Of a stretch of DNA of 39,652 nt, positions 29,111 to 38,730 are shown in pieces. The stretch spans positions 124,480 through 164,131 of the forward strand of contig BFEA01000531.1 of the NCBI GenBank assembly GCA_003427395.1. Reading direction: 5' to 3'. The notes under the pieces are model-generated. The model made no database searches. It worked only from the letters and a program-made list of their open reading frames with translations, and was not told the DNA's origin. Position numbers and translations under genes: made by a program. Source of the DNA: Chara braunii (lineage: Eukaryota; Streptophyta; Charophyceae; Charales; Characeae). The first letter of the stretch is position 1; the number at the start of each line of letters is the position of its first letter.

Positions 29111-29350
29111 CCTCTATAAACCCAGTTATAACCCATATCTGTATTTCCCATTGCATCGCCTGACTGAATATATAGTGTGCAACCCTATCCTATTTTTGGT
29201 TTGACTTTCAGGACACTGAACCAGATTAAGTAAAGGAATGTTCGTCAAAGTCCAGTTTCAACTTTAGTTGCCTGTGTGAAATCAGACTTGTTAATGAAAT
29301 TACATCTGGGAAAGGCAGGGTGGAGGACTGATTTGCATGATGGTTGACAG
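29111..29350. other. Linker before array H2
   Basis: No gene. Contains tatatag- and ttgactttcagg-type fragments also seen beside H1 in inverse complement. Confidence 0.4.
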
Positions 29351-29357
29351 GGTCGTT

Positions 29358-30305
29358 AAGGCTGGGAGGTCCCCATAAGTTTGGGGAGGCCCAGTGCTTT
29401 GTTTATTTTGATCTGCATGGAGCATCAGACGCGTCCCATAAGTTTGGGTGGTCTAATTGCTTTGGTGGTTGGGATGTCCCCATAAGTTTGGGGAGACCCA
29501 GTGCTATGAGTTTTGCTTGAAGGATCAGACACGTCCCATAAGTTTGGGTGGTCTAATTGCTTTGACTTGCTGGGGCTGTTTGTGATTGAATTTTCAGGAG
29601 CCAAGCACGTCCCATAAGTTTGGGTGGCTTGACTGCCTTGTTTATTTTGGGTTTTACCTTGTTTCTTTGGCTATGAACGAGGAGGTCTCAGCGCGTCCCA
29701 TAAGTTTGGGTGGCTTAGCTTCTTCCTGCTGGGGATCGAGAGAAATGAACCTGGCTAAGGACAAGGCACGTCCCATAAGTTTGGGTGACCTTGGCCCATG
29801 CCACGCACATACAAACCAGAGAGAAAGTGAATCAGGTGGAGAGTCAGACACGTCCCAAAAGTTTGGTTGGTCTGACTCAAAGCCTTGCACATACTGGAAC
29901 CTAAAGGTTATAACTTGGCTATATCATATTACTATTCTATAAGGAACGAGCTAATCAGATCGTCCCATAAGTTTGGGTGTTCTGACTATAGACCATCACA
30001 ATGTGAAGAGAGTACAACTAAGAATAAAATTTGTGGTAACCTGGAGCAGGCTGAACTTAAGTTAGTTCGGTTATATGCAGCCTTAAAATGTAAAAGGGGA
30101 AGACAATTATATATAATCTGGATATTTTAAACAGTTTAGGGCGACTAGAGTGGTCTAGTCATATGCCCAAAGAAGAGAGAAGTAGTNGTGCCCTCTGTCC
30201 GTGTATATTCATTGGCAAGTNAGGTTCGTCCCATAAGTTTGGGTGTCCTGACTCTATGCCTGGCTAAGTAAGGTTGGTCCCATAAGTTTGGGTGGCCTGA
30301 CCTTA
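29358..30305. repeat. Hairpin array H2: second invariant core with covarying stems
   Basis: Eleven units share the core acgtcccataagtttgggtg (starts near 29369, 29431, 29475, 29531, 29607, 29693, 29768, 29850, 29960, 30227, 30276). CCCA and TGGG inside the core pair. Flanks vary and mostly pair: GAGTCAGAC/GTCTGACTC at 29850 (nine perfect pairs), CAAGC/GCTTG at 29607, CAAGG/CCTTG at 29768, TCAGA/TCTGA at 29960, AGTnAGG/CCTGACT at 30227, CTGGG/CCCAG at 29369. Two units (29369, 29475) have CCCC/GGGG instead of CCCA/TGGG plus one outer pair, which is itself a paired change. Spacing is irregular (44-110 bp, one gap of 267). Confidence 0.93.
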
Positions 30306-30555
30306 TGCCTTNTGTAAGCAGGGTAAAGGGNTTAAATCATGAAAGACTATGAACNATTGGTTGTTCAGATGAATTGGGATGGTGAGAGTACTTACCTTTG
30401 TGGTTTGGCTTGCATGTGGCTGAGTGAGATCACTACCTAGTATGAGTNTCANTTTCATAGNTAGTTGCTTTAGATGCTCGCCACNTGNTGGAGCGATAGG
30501 AGTTAGTTTCAATTCCTGCATTTTCTGTAGTATNTTTTCTTTACTTAGGTCAATT
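30306..30555. other. Linker between H2 and S2
   Basis: Contains ggtgagagtacttacctttgtggtttggc, the counterpart of the S1-H1 linker. Several Ns. No gene. Confidence 0.45.
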
Positions 30556-31170
30556 CCCGCATTTTCTGAAATNTTTTCTTATACTTGGCTTTGTATAAAT
30601 CTTNGCAAGCTNCTTTCTCTACGGGAAGNGCTGCCGAAATTTNTAANAATCCGAGGAGTTAGTTAAATTTTGACTTGTCAAAAGTTCAGTTTTGTTTTGT
30701 CTCATATATGACTTAGTTAAAATCTGGGAAGTCTCATTTTCTAAAGGGAGTGTTGCCCAAATTTTTGCTAATTTAGAGAGTTAGACAAAATAGAACTTTG
30801 GGAAGTCAAAGTTACTTTCAAACTCTGGACTTAGTTTTGTATAAATTTTGGAAAGGCACTTTTCTAGAGGGAGTGCTGCCGAAATTTCTACAAAATTAAG
30901 GAGCTTGTTTAATTCTGGCTAAAGTTGAACTAAGACTGTCTTTGAAGTTCATACCTGACTTAGTTAAAATCTGAGAAGTCTCCTTTTCTGAAGGAATGCT
31001 GCCCAAATATTTGCTAATTCAGGAAGTTAGACAAAATTTGACTTTCCAGAGTTAGAAATTTACTTCTGATTTCAATCATTTCATATTTGGGCTTATATAA
31101 ATTCTGAGAGGGCACTTTTGCTATGGGAAGCACTGCCGAAATTCTCCTATTTTCAGAGGAGTTAGATTAT
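30556..31170 (+). repeat. Short hairpin array S2
   Basis: Five units about 115-140 bp apart have a cttgtataaat-type lead, then ggcacttttctagagggagt and gctgccgaaattt. GCACT and AGTGC pair around the loop in the best unit (about 30857). Other units keep the loop but have fewer pairs. Equivalent to S1 in the E1 arm. Confidence 0.72.
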
Positions 31171-31879
31171 TTTCGACAGGTGGCGCTAGAGAGTGTTATA
31201 TGGAGGTGTGCTATGGAGGTTTATCTCCCATATGCTGATGATTTTAGCCTAGGCATTTGACCTATCTTGTGTTACAGGTCCTTTGGTTTGTCTGATTCAA
31301 GGTCAGAACTAGATTCGGCTTGATCCCTTGAGGATCATTATCTGTTATCACTGATAACAGGTTGGTTGCCGATTCGTCGGTTTACGACTCAATTCGAGCT
31401 TACCCTCCACACCCATCCTAAAAGGTTTTAGCCCTGGTGATTTTCTTTGTTTCGTTATGGTTTCACCCGGACTTTTATTGAATGACCATTTAACAAAGGT
31501 ACTGAGTATTTTAATTAAGGTTGGTTGGACAGGAGGTTGGGGCTTGCATGGCCAAAGTGAAGGGTATGAGTGTTGAAGATGGTTGGGGTTGACTCCGTGT
31601 AGTGCGTGAACGGTTGATTGACTCGTTGGTGTGATTCGCAGGTATGTGCTATGAATCAGATTCTGGATGAGGTTGNCTGGGATCACATGTATACGTATGG
31701 CTGTGATGGACCCCCAATGAGACTGTGAGAAGTGATCGTCACATACTTCCCCCTATTATATATGTGTATATATGGGTATACTTGGGATGAATATTTGCAT
31801 TGGCTAAAGGGTCTTGTATTAAAAGCCTGCTCAGGGGTTAAGACTAAGAGGCGTAGGGAAGACCCTTCCCTTTCATTTG
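31171..31879 (+). repeat. Arm block shared with 9600-10375
   Basis: Landmarks: cttgaggatcattatctgtt, tgttatcactgataacaggt (inverted repeat), ttaattaaggttggttgg (about 31515), gactccgtgtagtgc (about 31590), and an alternating tatatgtgtatatatgg segment (31758-31775). All are found in inverse complement in the E1 arm. No conserved open frame. Confidence 0.7.
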
Positions 31880-32300
31880 TTTTACTTCTTAAAAGATTTT
31901 CTTAGTCGGACGTTAGTCCTCGGCCGGGATTCGAGGTCCTTGTCGAGGACATCCCAAGCCCTAGGCTCTGTAGGAAAGGGGTTTTTCCTCGCGCAGAGCC
32001 TGTTTGCCTTGCCTATCGAGACGCTCAGACCAAANGCCGGAGGGCTCGCGGCGGCTGCACGACTATTTCTTCAGCCGTGCAATGTCGTGAAGGATTAGAT
32101 CCTCACGACACCTCGAGTCTGACACTTGAGTGTCATAAGCGATACCCGGATCCACGAGGGACCGCCTGACTATGGGCACTACATAGTACGCCATCGTTGC
32201 GATTGCATGCGTACGCCTGCATTGCGGGTTGGTATGAAATAGGCCCTCGGCTGCGCGACTTTATACTAAAATCCCGCGCGCGACGTCCTACCGCCCTAGT
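31880..32300 (+). repeat. LTR module A of E2
   Basis: Begins around the shared cggacgttagtcc (31909), includes the GACACTTGAGTGTC inverted repeat (about 32121-32134), then gggcactacatagtacgcca, ttgcgattgcatgcgtacgc and a TATA-like string. It resembles module B in order and sequence and corresponds to 8960-9600 of E1. Confidence 0.6.
32258..32287 (+). promoter_or_regulatory. TATA-like element in module A (E2)
   Basis: CTTTATACTAAAAT followed by CCCGCGCGCGACGTCC. It is one of four copies of this arrangement. Core-promoter role inferred. Confidence 0.35.
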
Positions 32301-32480
32301 GTGTAAAAAGTTATGGGATTACAAGGGGACCGACACATATGGGCGAATGTTTGAAATTGTTATAGGCCACCAACGCCGCGCGAAAAAGGGAAGGTACCCC
32401 AGGGCTATGATTTTGTTTACTAAGCGGGGAGCCTTCGGCCTATTCCTTATCGTTTGCTCTTTGGAGTTTTTTATAGTTGG

Positions 32481-33396
32481 ACATTATAGTCCGTGGCAGC
32501 CGTCAAAGTCAAACCCCTTGATGTTCGACCACCACGACAGCTCAAAGTTGTCTACTCAACCCCTCTGCACAGGGTGCAGAAGAGGGTGTGGTCTTCAACC
32601 GCGCATGGCGGTTGTCCAGCGTCGAGAAATTAACCCTCAAGGCGCGTGTCAGCCGACACTTGAGTGTCGAACGCGACCCTCATGATTAACGGGGACCGCG
32701 CGAGTTTGGGTACCACATGGCCCGCCATCATTGTGACCGCTTGCGTACGTTTTGCGTAGCAAGTCGATATGAGTCTTCCCTACGTCCGCAAGGATTTATA
32801 TTAAGTCTCGCGCGTGACACCTATCCGATTTCCGTATCAGGAAGTTATGGGGCGGTTACCGAGGGGCTAGGAGCGTTGTCGCGTTGTTTATATTGTGTTG
32901 CCTCGTATATGTGTGTGTGGGTCTTATTATTGTGTTCGTAAAGTGGTGTGCGCGTGGTGTGTGGGATGCGTCCTAGTCGACCGACGACGAGCCGCGCTTG
33001 GGACTTCAACCCCCCATGATGTCGGTTTGCATATGGGTCCGATAGAGGCGTATTACCGCGCGTACCCCCTATGCTACATCGAACGAGAAACGCCCTCGGT
33101 TGGTCCACCTCTGCGATTGCAACTGATTAGCTTTCGTACTGTGGACTGGTAGCTCGGCGGGGATACGCCCACTGAAGGGAGGTGACAGCTCCCGTAAGGT
33201 GTAGGTAAGTTGTGCCTCGTGTAGGCCCTACCCTGTCGTAGGGGCTCGCGAGAGGTATGGATGGCGCACTCGGCCGGAGCGGTTTATGGAAGCTCCATGT
33301 ATATTCGCGACGAAGGATTGTTAACTAACTCCTGCGTGACGCGGCCGGGAGGGTCCCGCGCTGCCNTGGTGCGCTGCCGGACCGATGCGCACGACA
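32481..33396 (+). repeat. Terminal LTR module B of E2
   Basis: Matches 2253-1340 in inverse complement along its full length, with the ctgcacagggtgcagaagag motif, the GACACTTGAGTGTC hairpin and the final cgacgaaggattg to CGACA. It ends two bases before the primer binding site, which fixes this as the 3' edge of the 5' LTR. Confidence 0.8.
32793..32820 (+). promoter_or_regulatory. TATA-like element in module B (E2)
   Basis: GATTTATATTAAG followed by TCTCGCGCGTGACACC, about 580 bp before the LTR end. This position is compatible with U3/R of a long LTR. Promoter role inferred from conservation in four copies. Confidence 0.4.
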
Positions 33397-33398
33397 GG

Positions 33399-33416
33399 TG
33401 GCGCCGTTGCCGGGGA
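33399..33416 (+). promoter_or_regulatory. Primer binding site, tRNA-Asp
   Basis: TGGCGCCGTTGCCGGGGA is complementary over 18 nt to the 3' end of plant tRNA-Asp (ending CCCCGGCAACGGCGCCA, from general knowledge). It lies two bases after the LTR end, the expected place for priming minus-strand DNA synthesis. Confidence 0.88.
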
Positions 33417-33707
33417 TAGCGGAAAGCCTACCGTTGTCCCTAGTGGAACGACATCCGGGTATGAGAAGTGAATGGGAAAAAGGCATAAAGGAATGATGAG
33501 AGGGTAAGAAAAAAAGAAATGAGTGACTAGGTATAGGTGAGGAAGTTTTACCTACCTAAGTTAAGGGAAGTATGAGGGATGATCGTGTTAATATTTGGGT
33601 AAAGTAAGTACTAAGGAATGGAATAGACCGCGCGAGGTGTAGTGATTAAATAAGGGGATGTGCTTGTTTTCTCTTGCCAGGGAACTTGAAAAGAACAGGC
33701 TGTCATA
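33417..33707 (+). other. E2 leader between primer binding site and gag
   Basis: 290 bp, purine-rich in the middle (agggtaagaaaaaaagaaatg), with no open frame. It would hold packaging signals. None can be identified by eye. Confidence 0.55.
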
Positions 33708-34202
33708 ATGCCTGAGACTGGCGGCGCATCGGGTGCACCTAAGAAGGGCCTCACGCTCGATGACCTCATCGCGGCCATCGACCGGCATGAAAGGAATCCA
33801 AGCAATATCCGCAAGGTCGATACCTTCCATTTTTGTGGGGAAAGAGTCTCTGAATGGCTGGAGCGGGTGGAACAAGCTCTGGTCGGGCGGTCGGACGTTG
33901 TAAGGTTCCAACGCATCCTTCAGTATGTCCTCCACAACTACCACCCAGAAGTGAAGAAAGTTATAGATGCAGCCTAAGGTAGCTGGGAAAGATTCAAAGA
34001 GGGAATGCAAAGGAAGTACCGCCTGGGAGATGGACTATTGACCACTGCAGACCTTGAGGCAATGAACAAGGAGGCTTTTACGACGATAGGGGCTTTCGTC
34101 CAAGAGTTCAAGAAGAGGGCGCGGAAGGTCCATGGGATTTCGGAGGAGGCACAGTGCGCCATCTTCCTAGGGCTACTCCGGCATCGGAGGCCGTCGAGCT
34201 GA
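33708..34202 (+). pseudogene. E2 gag, capsid-like N-terminal part
   Basis: Starts at ATG 33708 (MPETGGASGAPKKGLTLDDL). The first 89 codons include VDTFHFCGERVSEWLERVEQ, a classic opening of Ty3/Gypsy Gag capsid domains. A TAA at 33975-33977 interrupts it, and the same frame then continues with GSWERFKEGMQRKYR and FVQEFKKRARKVHGI, the second half of the capsid fold. Around 34160-34200 the frame shifts by one. Gag forms the virus-like particle that packages element RNA. This copy cannot make a complete one. Confidence 0.8.
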
Positions 34203-35152
34203 CGGGACATGGAGGGGGTAGCACCAAGCTCACCTGGGCTACCATTGACAGAGGGGTAGAAGTTGGATGTTTGGATCAGGTGGANCAACGTCAGGTACGC
34301 CTGCAAAGGCAGAAGAGAAAGGAGAGAGATGCGACCGCTTCTGGGACCCCGGGAGTAAAGAGGATTGTTACTGACGTATTGGCGCAGCTGGGGTACACGA
34401 CAGAGCCGGTGGTGCAGAGAAGGGTAGTAACAGCTATCCAGGTAAAATGAAAAGAGTCAGTTTTGGAGGAGGCCGTTGAGGAGGAACTCTGGGAAGAGGA
34501 AGAGCCAGTGCCGCTGCACCTAACGAAGGCCCAACGCAAACTGCGTAATCTGGCGCAGGGCGGGCAGGGATCAGGAAAGGGGCAGGCGCCCCAGGCCCAG
34601 GCGGCGGCTCCTCCAAATGTAGTAGCTCCATCGTCTAGTGTGGGCCCCTCACAAGGAGGGGCACCCTCCTATGGGCAGTGGCCCTGGCCGGTGATCAATG
34701 CCATTGTGCCATGGGGCAGCCCGCCGCCAGTAGCCGGGCAGCAGATGAGTATGCCACCACCCATCTACCCCGCAGCCCAGGCCCAGCCTATGGCCCCGCC
34801 GCCGTCACCCGCTCCCAGTTCACAGGGAAGCGTGGCTGGAGGTGGGAACCAGGGGTAGGGCAATCAAGGCAACGGTGGAAGGGGTGGAGGAAGAGGGCGA
34901 GGCAGGAATGGCGGTGGACGAGGAGGACAATGGAATGGTCAAGGCCGGGGAAGCCAAGGCCAAGGGAACCAAGGCCAAGGGTATCAAGGCCAGGGGAGCC
35001 AAGGCCAGGGGGATCAAGGAAGTCAGGGATACGGAAGGCCCCGTTTTGATTGGAGGTCGGCCATCTGCCAGCATTGTGATGAGCAGGGCCACACTATAAG
35101 GTTCTGTAACATAAGGCGGGAGGACGAGAAAAGCGGGCTGATTTCCTCCACT
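34154..35152 (+). pseudogene. E2 gag, C-terminal part with intact zinc knuckle
   Basis: Continues gag in the new frame. An acidic segment (LEEAVEEELWEEEEPVPLHL) is followed by a Gln/Ala/Pro-rich disordered region, then Gly/Arg/Gln-rich repeats of the type GQGNQGQGYQG, and the knuckle. Two stops interrupt it: TGA at 34448-34450 and TAG at 34856-34858. The RGG-like repeats and knuckle would bind RNA. The repeats are near-perfect at DNA level (caaggccaaggg), so they may have expanded recently by slippage. Confidence 0.78.
35066..35107 (+). other. Zinc knuckle CX2CX4HX4C in E2 gag
   Basis: Encodes CQHCDEQGHTIRFC, a complete retroviral-type CCHC knuckle with all four ligands. It proves that the surrounding frame is gag nucleocapsid. 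The E1 downstream Gag-like frame has lost two of the four ligands at its own knuckle. Confidence 0.95.
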
Positions 35153-36217
35153 ATGGACGGGAACATCTATGACCAATTTGGGGAGTTCATCGACAGAAGG
35201 CTCGGGGGAGTGAGGGCAGAAGCCCAGCGAAGGGCGGCAGCCGGGTCGCTACCTCCTGCCACATTCAAACTATGGCAGGAGAAGAAAGGACCATCGGTGG
35301 GGATAGAGGGATTCAGATTATGGNAGGAAAAGGAAGAACCACTGGTTNGGGTAGAGGAAGTGGGGANCNNCGAGGAAGTAACTCAAAAGCCNCGAGGGGN
35401 AAGCGAGGGGGAAGAGNCCATAGTCACCGAATCGGACGACGAGGATGAGGAAAGAAGGATGGAGCCATCGTCCGTCTTATTGGGGAAGATGGAGGAATTA
35501 CTGGACAAGGTGGGAAGNTANCAACAGAAGTTGGTGNCCCTCTGTGAGGAAGTGAGGGAATGGAAGTCTAGCATCCCCAAGGTGTTCCTATATGACTCCG
35601 GCCCGGAATCAGCGCCTGGGCGACCCGGAGTAAACGTGGTAGGGTCAAGCCCACAACCGGGGGTGATGGGNAGACCCCTNACCCCGCAGGCCCGGCTGGC
35701 ACAGGCGGCGCGAACAAGNAATCAAGCCAAGGNNAGTGCCAGCCAAGAACCTCCTAGGAGGNAGCCCGAACCAGGNAGGAGGAAAGAGGNCGTGGAAGTG
35801 NAGGATGACGANGANGAGGAGGAAGAAGATGAGAGGCTGCGCCGAGAAGAGGATCAGAGGGCGGAGCAGCGGGCAAGGAAAAAGGGGACCAGGGGAGAGG
35901 CCGAGCCGGTCATACGTGACGGACCACCTAAAAATAAGAAATACGCGGTTCGGTTGGAAGAGGGGTTTGACTTAGAGAAAGTGATTGACCGGCTGCTGGA
36001 AGGGCATAATGACCTCATGACCCTGAAGGAAATCCTAGCGTCGGCCCCGTGACTCCGCGATGAACTAAAATGGAGATTGTTGCAGCGCTTGGTGTCCAAC
36101 GTCCATCTAGGTACGATCCTGCCCAAGGAGGCAGAGTGGGTGGAATCGGGCACAAAAATGGATTGGAAGTGCGTGGCCTGTGGCACGGTGGATTTGGTGG
36201 TGAAGGGTTCCAAGTGA
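35153..36217 (+). pseudogene. E2 Gag-Pol linker
   Basis: Mostly open (35153-36052, in frame with the knuckle), then a TGA at 36050-36052 and another at 36215-36217. Composition is charged and low-complexity (Glu/Arg/Lys-rich at about 35790-35900). Before the protease it contains FDLEKVIDRLLEGHNDLM and MDWKCVACG, both conserved in E1. Conservation of these motifs in two copies indicates a functional domain in the ancestor, possibly a dimerisation helix plus a Cys pair. About 20 ambiguous bases weaken the reading. Confidence 0.7.
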
Positions 36218-36915
36218 GCAGCCATGGTGGACACGGGAGCTGAAATGAACATCATCCGGGAGGCCGATGCAATCAAGTTTGGACTGGATATAGACCGATC
36301 TGATTGCGGGATTCTGCATGGGGCCAGCTACAAGGCCGTGTTTTGTGGGACAACCTCGAACGTGCTCATCGAGGTTGGAAAGGTGAAAGCCAGGACATGC
36401 TTCTTTATAATGCCGGGCGTGGACCACGGGATCCTACTGGAAGGTCATTTTTTAGTAGGACAGAGACCGTGATGTTTAACAAGCATGATGAGACTCTAAT
36501 CCTCCTTCTATGTGACCCTGCCTGCGGGAATTACAAGATAATTACCTGTAGAAATACGGGACCGAGGAGTATAAGGAACCGGCCCAACCCAGGATCTTTC
36601 ACGATCGAAGAATCGGAGGGCGAGCGTCGAAGACTTCGGGCGGAGCCGAAAGAAGAAGAAGAGGTGAAAGCATTTTCCCTCAGTTTATCGAACGTCGGAA
36701 AGGTCATGGATTTGGTGGCCGCACATGAGGTGGCGGATCCGGATGCCATCCAGGCCTTGAGGGAGCAAATTCTGGAATGCCCCGAGGCTGGGATATTGAA
36801 GCTGGTATATCGTCTTCCGGACGGAAGGAGGAACCCTGCATCGGCGCAAGCACAGTCTCGGTTTTTTTTAGGGGACGGCTCAAGCAGGGTTGTCAAAGGC
36901 GGTACAAGACGGTAG
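36218..36915 (+). pseudogene. E2 aspartic protease and linker to RT
   Basis: MVDTGAEMNIIREAD carries the DTG active site. The frame shifts near 36440 (inside the loop corresponding to ILLGRSS of E1) and the rest follows in another frame to 36915: MFNKHDETLILLLCDPACGN, then a linker ending FFLGDGSS. A second frameshift near 36895 leads into RT. In the family, retropepsin cleaves the Gag-Pol precursor. This copy is broken. Confidence 0.8.
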
Positions 36916-38060
36916 ACAAGAAGTGTCGTCCGATGCCCGTCCTCGTTACTGAAGACGAGGAAGCATACTATGAGAGGGAGCGATGGTTGATACGGCGAAT
37001 GAGGGAGAGTGCGCTAGTAGGGCCATGTCGTATCAACGAAGGGAATGAGGGGGAGTTGATTATAGGGGAACCAGATTTCCTGCTGCCTCAGGAGCGGACA
37101 TTGATGGTGGAGTTGATGAAAAGGAGGCATCGCGCCTATGCGTTTAGTGACGAGGAGCGTGGCAGGCTGGATGTGGACAAGATACCTATGATCCGCATCC
37201 ACACCGTGCCACACGAGCCTTGGAACATGAGAGGGGCGCGATATCCTAATCCTGACGAGGAAAAGAAGGTGGTGGATTACCTCAACGGCAAGATACGTAC
37301 GCACGTCGCCGACTATTCGAGTGAACCGTATGCATCCCCGTGGTTCTGCTTCATCAAGCCGAACGGGATGCTGCGGTGGGTGCAAGATTTGCAGAGGCTG
37401 AATGCGGTGACCGTGCGGGATGCTGGAGGATTGCCCAATGCAAACGCCCTGTCGGAATCCTGTGTTGGAAGGCCTATAATTTCGCTTATAGACCTTTACT
37501 CAGGATATGATCAGTTTTCGGTCTACCCGTCAGACAGGCCGGTGCCGGCTATGCACACGCCGCGAGGGTTAATCCACATGAATGTGGCCCCACAAGGGTG
37601 GACCAACGCGGTAGCAATGGTCCAACGGGCCATGAGTCGTGTTATGCAGTCAGTCAGCCCTCATATCACACAACCATATATCGATGATTTGGCAGTGAAA
37701 GGGCCGTCAATGAAGGAGAGCGACGAAGTCTCGCCAGGGATAAGACGCTTTGTTTGGAAGCACATCCAGGACCTTGAAAAGGTCCTGAGCCTGCTCGAGG
37801 AGCATAACCTTACGGCAAGCGGGGCCAAATCCAGACACTGCATGAGGGAAACAACTATCCTAGGGTTCGTCTGCAGCGAGAAGGGCCGGAGGCCGGATGT
37901 GAAGAAGACGGACAAGATTACTGAGTGGCCTGTTCCGTTCCACTCAATAACTGATGTCAGGAGCTTCCTTGGTACGTGTGGATTTTGGAGGGCCTTCGTC
38001 AAGAATTTTGCCGCTAAGACTGAACACCTCAGGAAGTTAGTCCGTCAGGATCAGGAATGA
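36896..38060 (+). pseudogene. E2 reverse transcriptase
   Basis: The longest open frame of E2 (36777-38060, true RT portion from about 36896). After KKCRPMPVLVTEDEEAYYER come the RT motifs PYASPWFCFIKPNG, LRWVQDLQRLN, LIDLYSGYDQF, APQGWTNA and the active site YIDD at 37677-37688, then the thumb and DVRSFLGTCGFWRAF. It is uninterrupted from fingers to thumb, unlike the E1 copy. It ends at TGA 38058-38060, where E1 has Trp (HEWVWG), so the stop is a recent point change. Role: synthesis of element cDNA. Confidence 0.9.
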
Positions 38061-38730
38061 GTTTGGGGTGAAAAGCAGGAAAAAGTGGTCGCTAGAATGA
38101 AGGAGGAGTTTCGAGAGGGAGGGTTGGTGTTAGGAGCGCCAAATTATGATGCTACGGAGACGCGACCCTTCATTGTCGAAACGAACGAGGGGCCTACTGC
38201 CTTAGGGGGAGTTGTAATTCAGACAGACGTATAAGGAAAGGAAAGTCCCTTGCGATTTGAGAGTCGAACTCTCTGTACGACGGAGAGGAACTACTCTCAG
38301 TTCAAGAGGGAGACCCTTGCTGTCCTTCATTGTCTGCGAATCTTCCGAAACTATATCTTCCGCAGGAGGTTTGTTTTGAGAGTGGATCCGACCGCCCTGG
38401 CCCACTCTCTAAGGAATTACGTTCCATCGGATCTGACGGTTGCCAGATGGCTGACATACATCTGGATGTTCAACTTCGAGTTGGAACGTATTCCTGGTAG
38501 CAAGAACCGGGCGGACGGGCTGAGTCGTATCAACTGGGATAACCAGGAAGGAGAGGCGGTGGNGAATACGCCCCCAGTTGATGGATTTCTGGATCAGGAN
38601 GAANATGTTCGTNTCCACATCAACAAGTNGTCGCCGCGAGTACCNAGCTGTNTANGCTANCCTATCTGNCAGGCGCCGAATGGGTATGAAAGGAGGGTCG
38701 AGCTAGTCCTCAAACCCTTTGAAGAAGAAG
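38061..38730 (+). pseudogene. E2 RNase H with altered first catalytic residue
   Basis: Follows the RT stop in the same frame. One more stop, TAA at 38232-38234, and then open. The segment VETNEGPTALGGV corresponds to IETDIGPTVLGGV of E1, so the first catalytic Asp is Asn here (codon 38184-38186). RETLAVLHCL keeps the Glu and KNRADGLSR the last Asp. Several Ns at 38560-38670. RNA-strand removal would be impaired even without the stops. Confidence 0.8.

Larger units (their letters stand above)
24642..33396 (+). repeat. Proposed giant 5' LTR of E2 (about 8.8 kb)
   Basis: It ends in CGACA two bases before a perfect tRNA-Asp primer binding site, so its right end is an LTR end. Its left end is set where E1 coding sequence breaks off (TGACA at 24642). 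Every major block is found, reverse-complemented and in the same order, in the arm downstream of E1. It contains an 810-base N gap, so the size is approximate. A smaller LTR (32481-33396) is the conservative alternative, but it leaves the upstream homology unexplained. Confidence 0.5.

Noticed and set aside
29358-30305. CRISPR array in H2
   Set aside because: Same reasons as for H1. Spacing is 44-267 bp and the units are hairpins, not a repeat-spacer series.
33399-33416. Part of a tRNA-Asp gene
   Set aside because: Only the 3' end complement is present, next to an LTR end. No cloverleaf can be formed.
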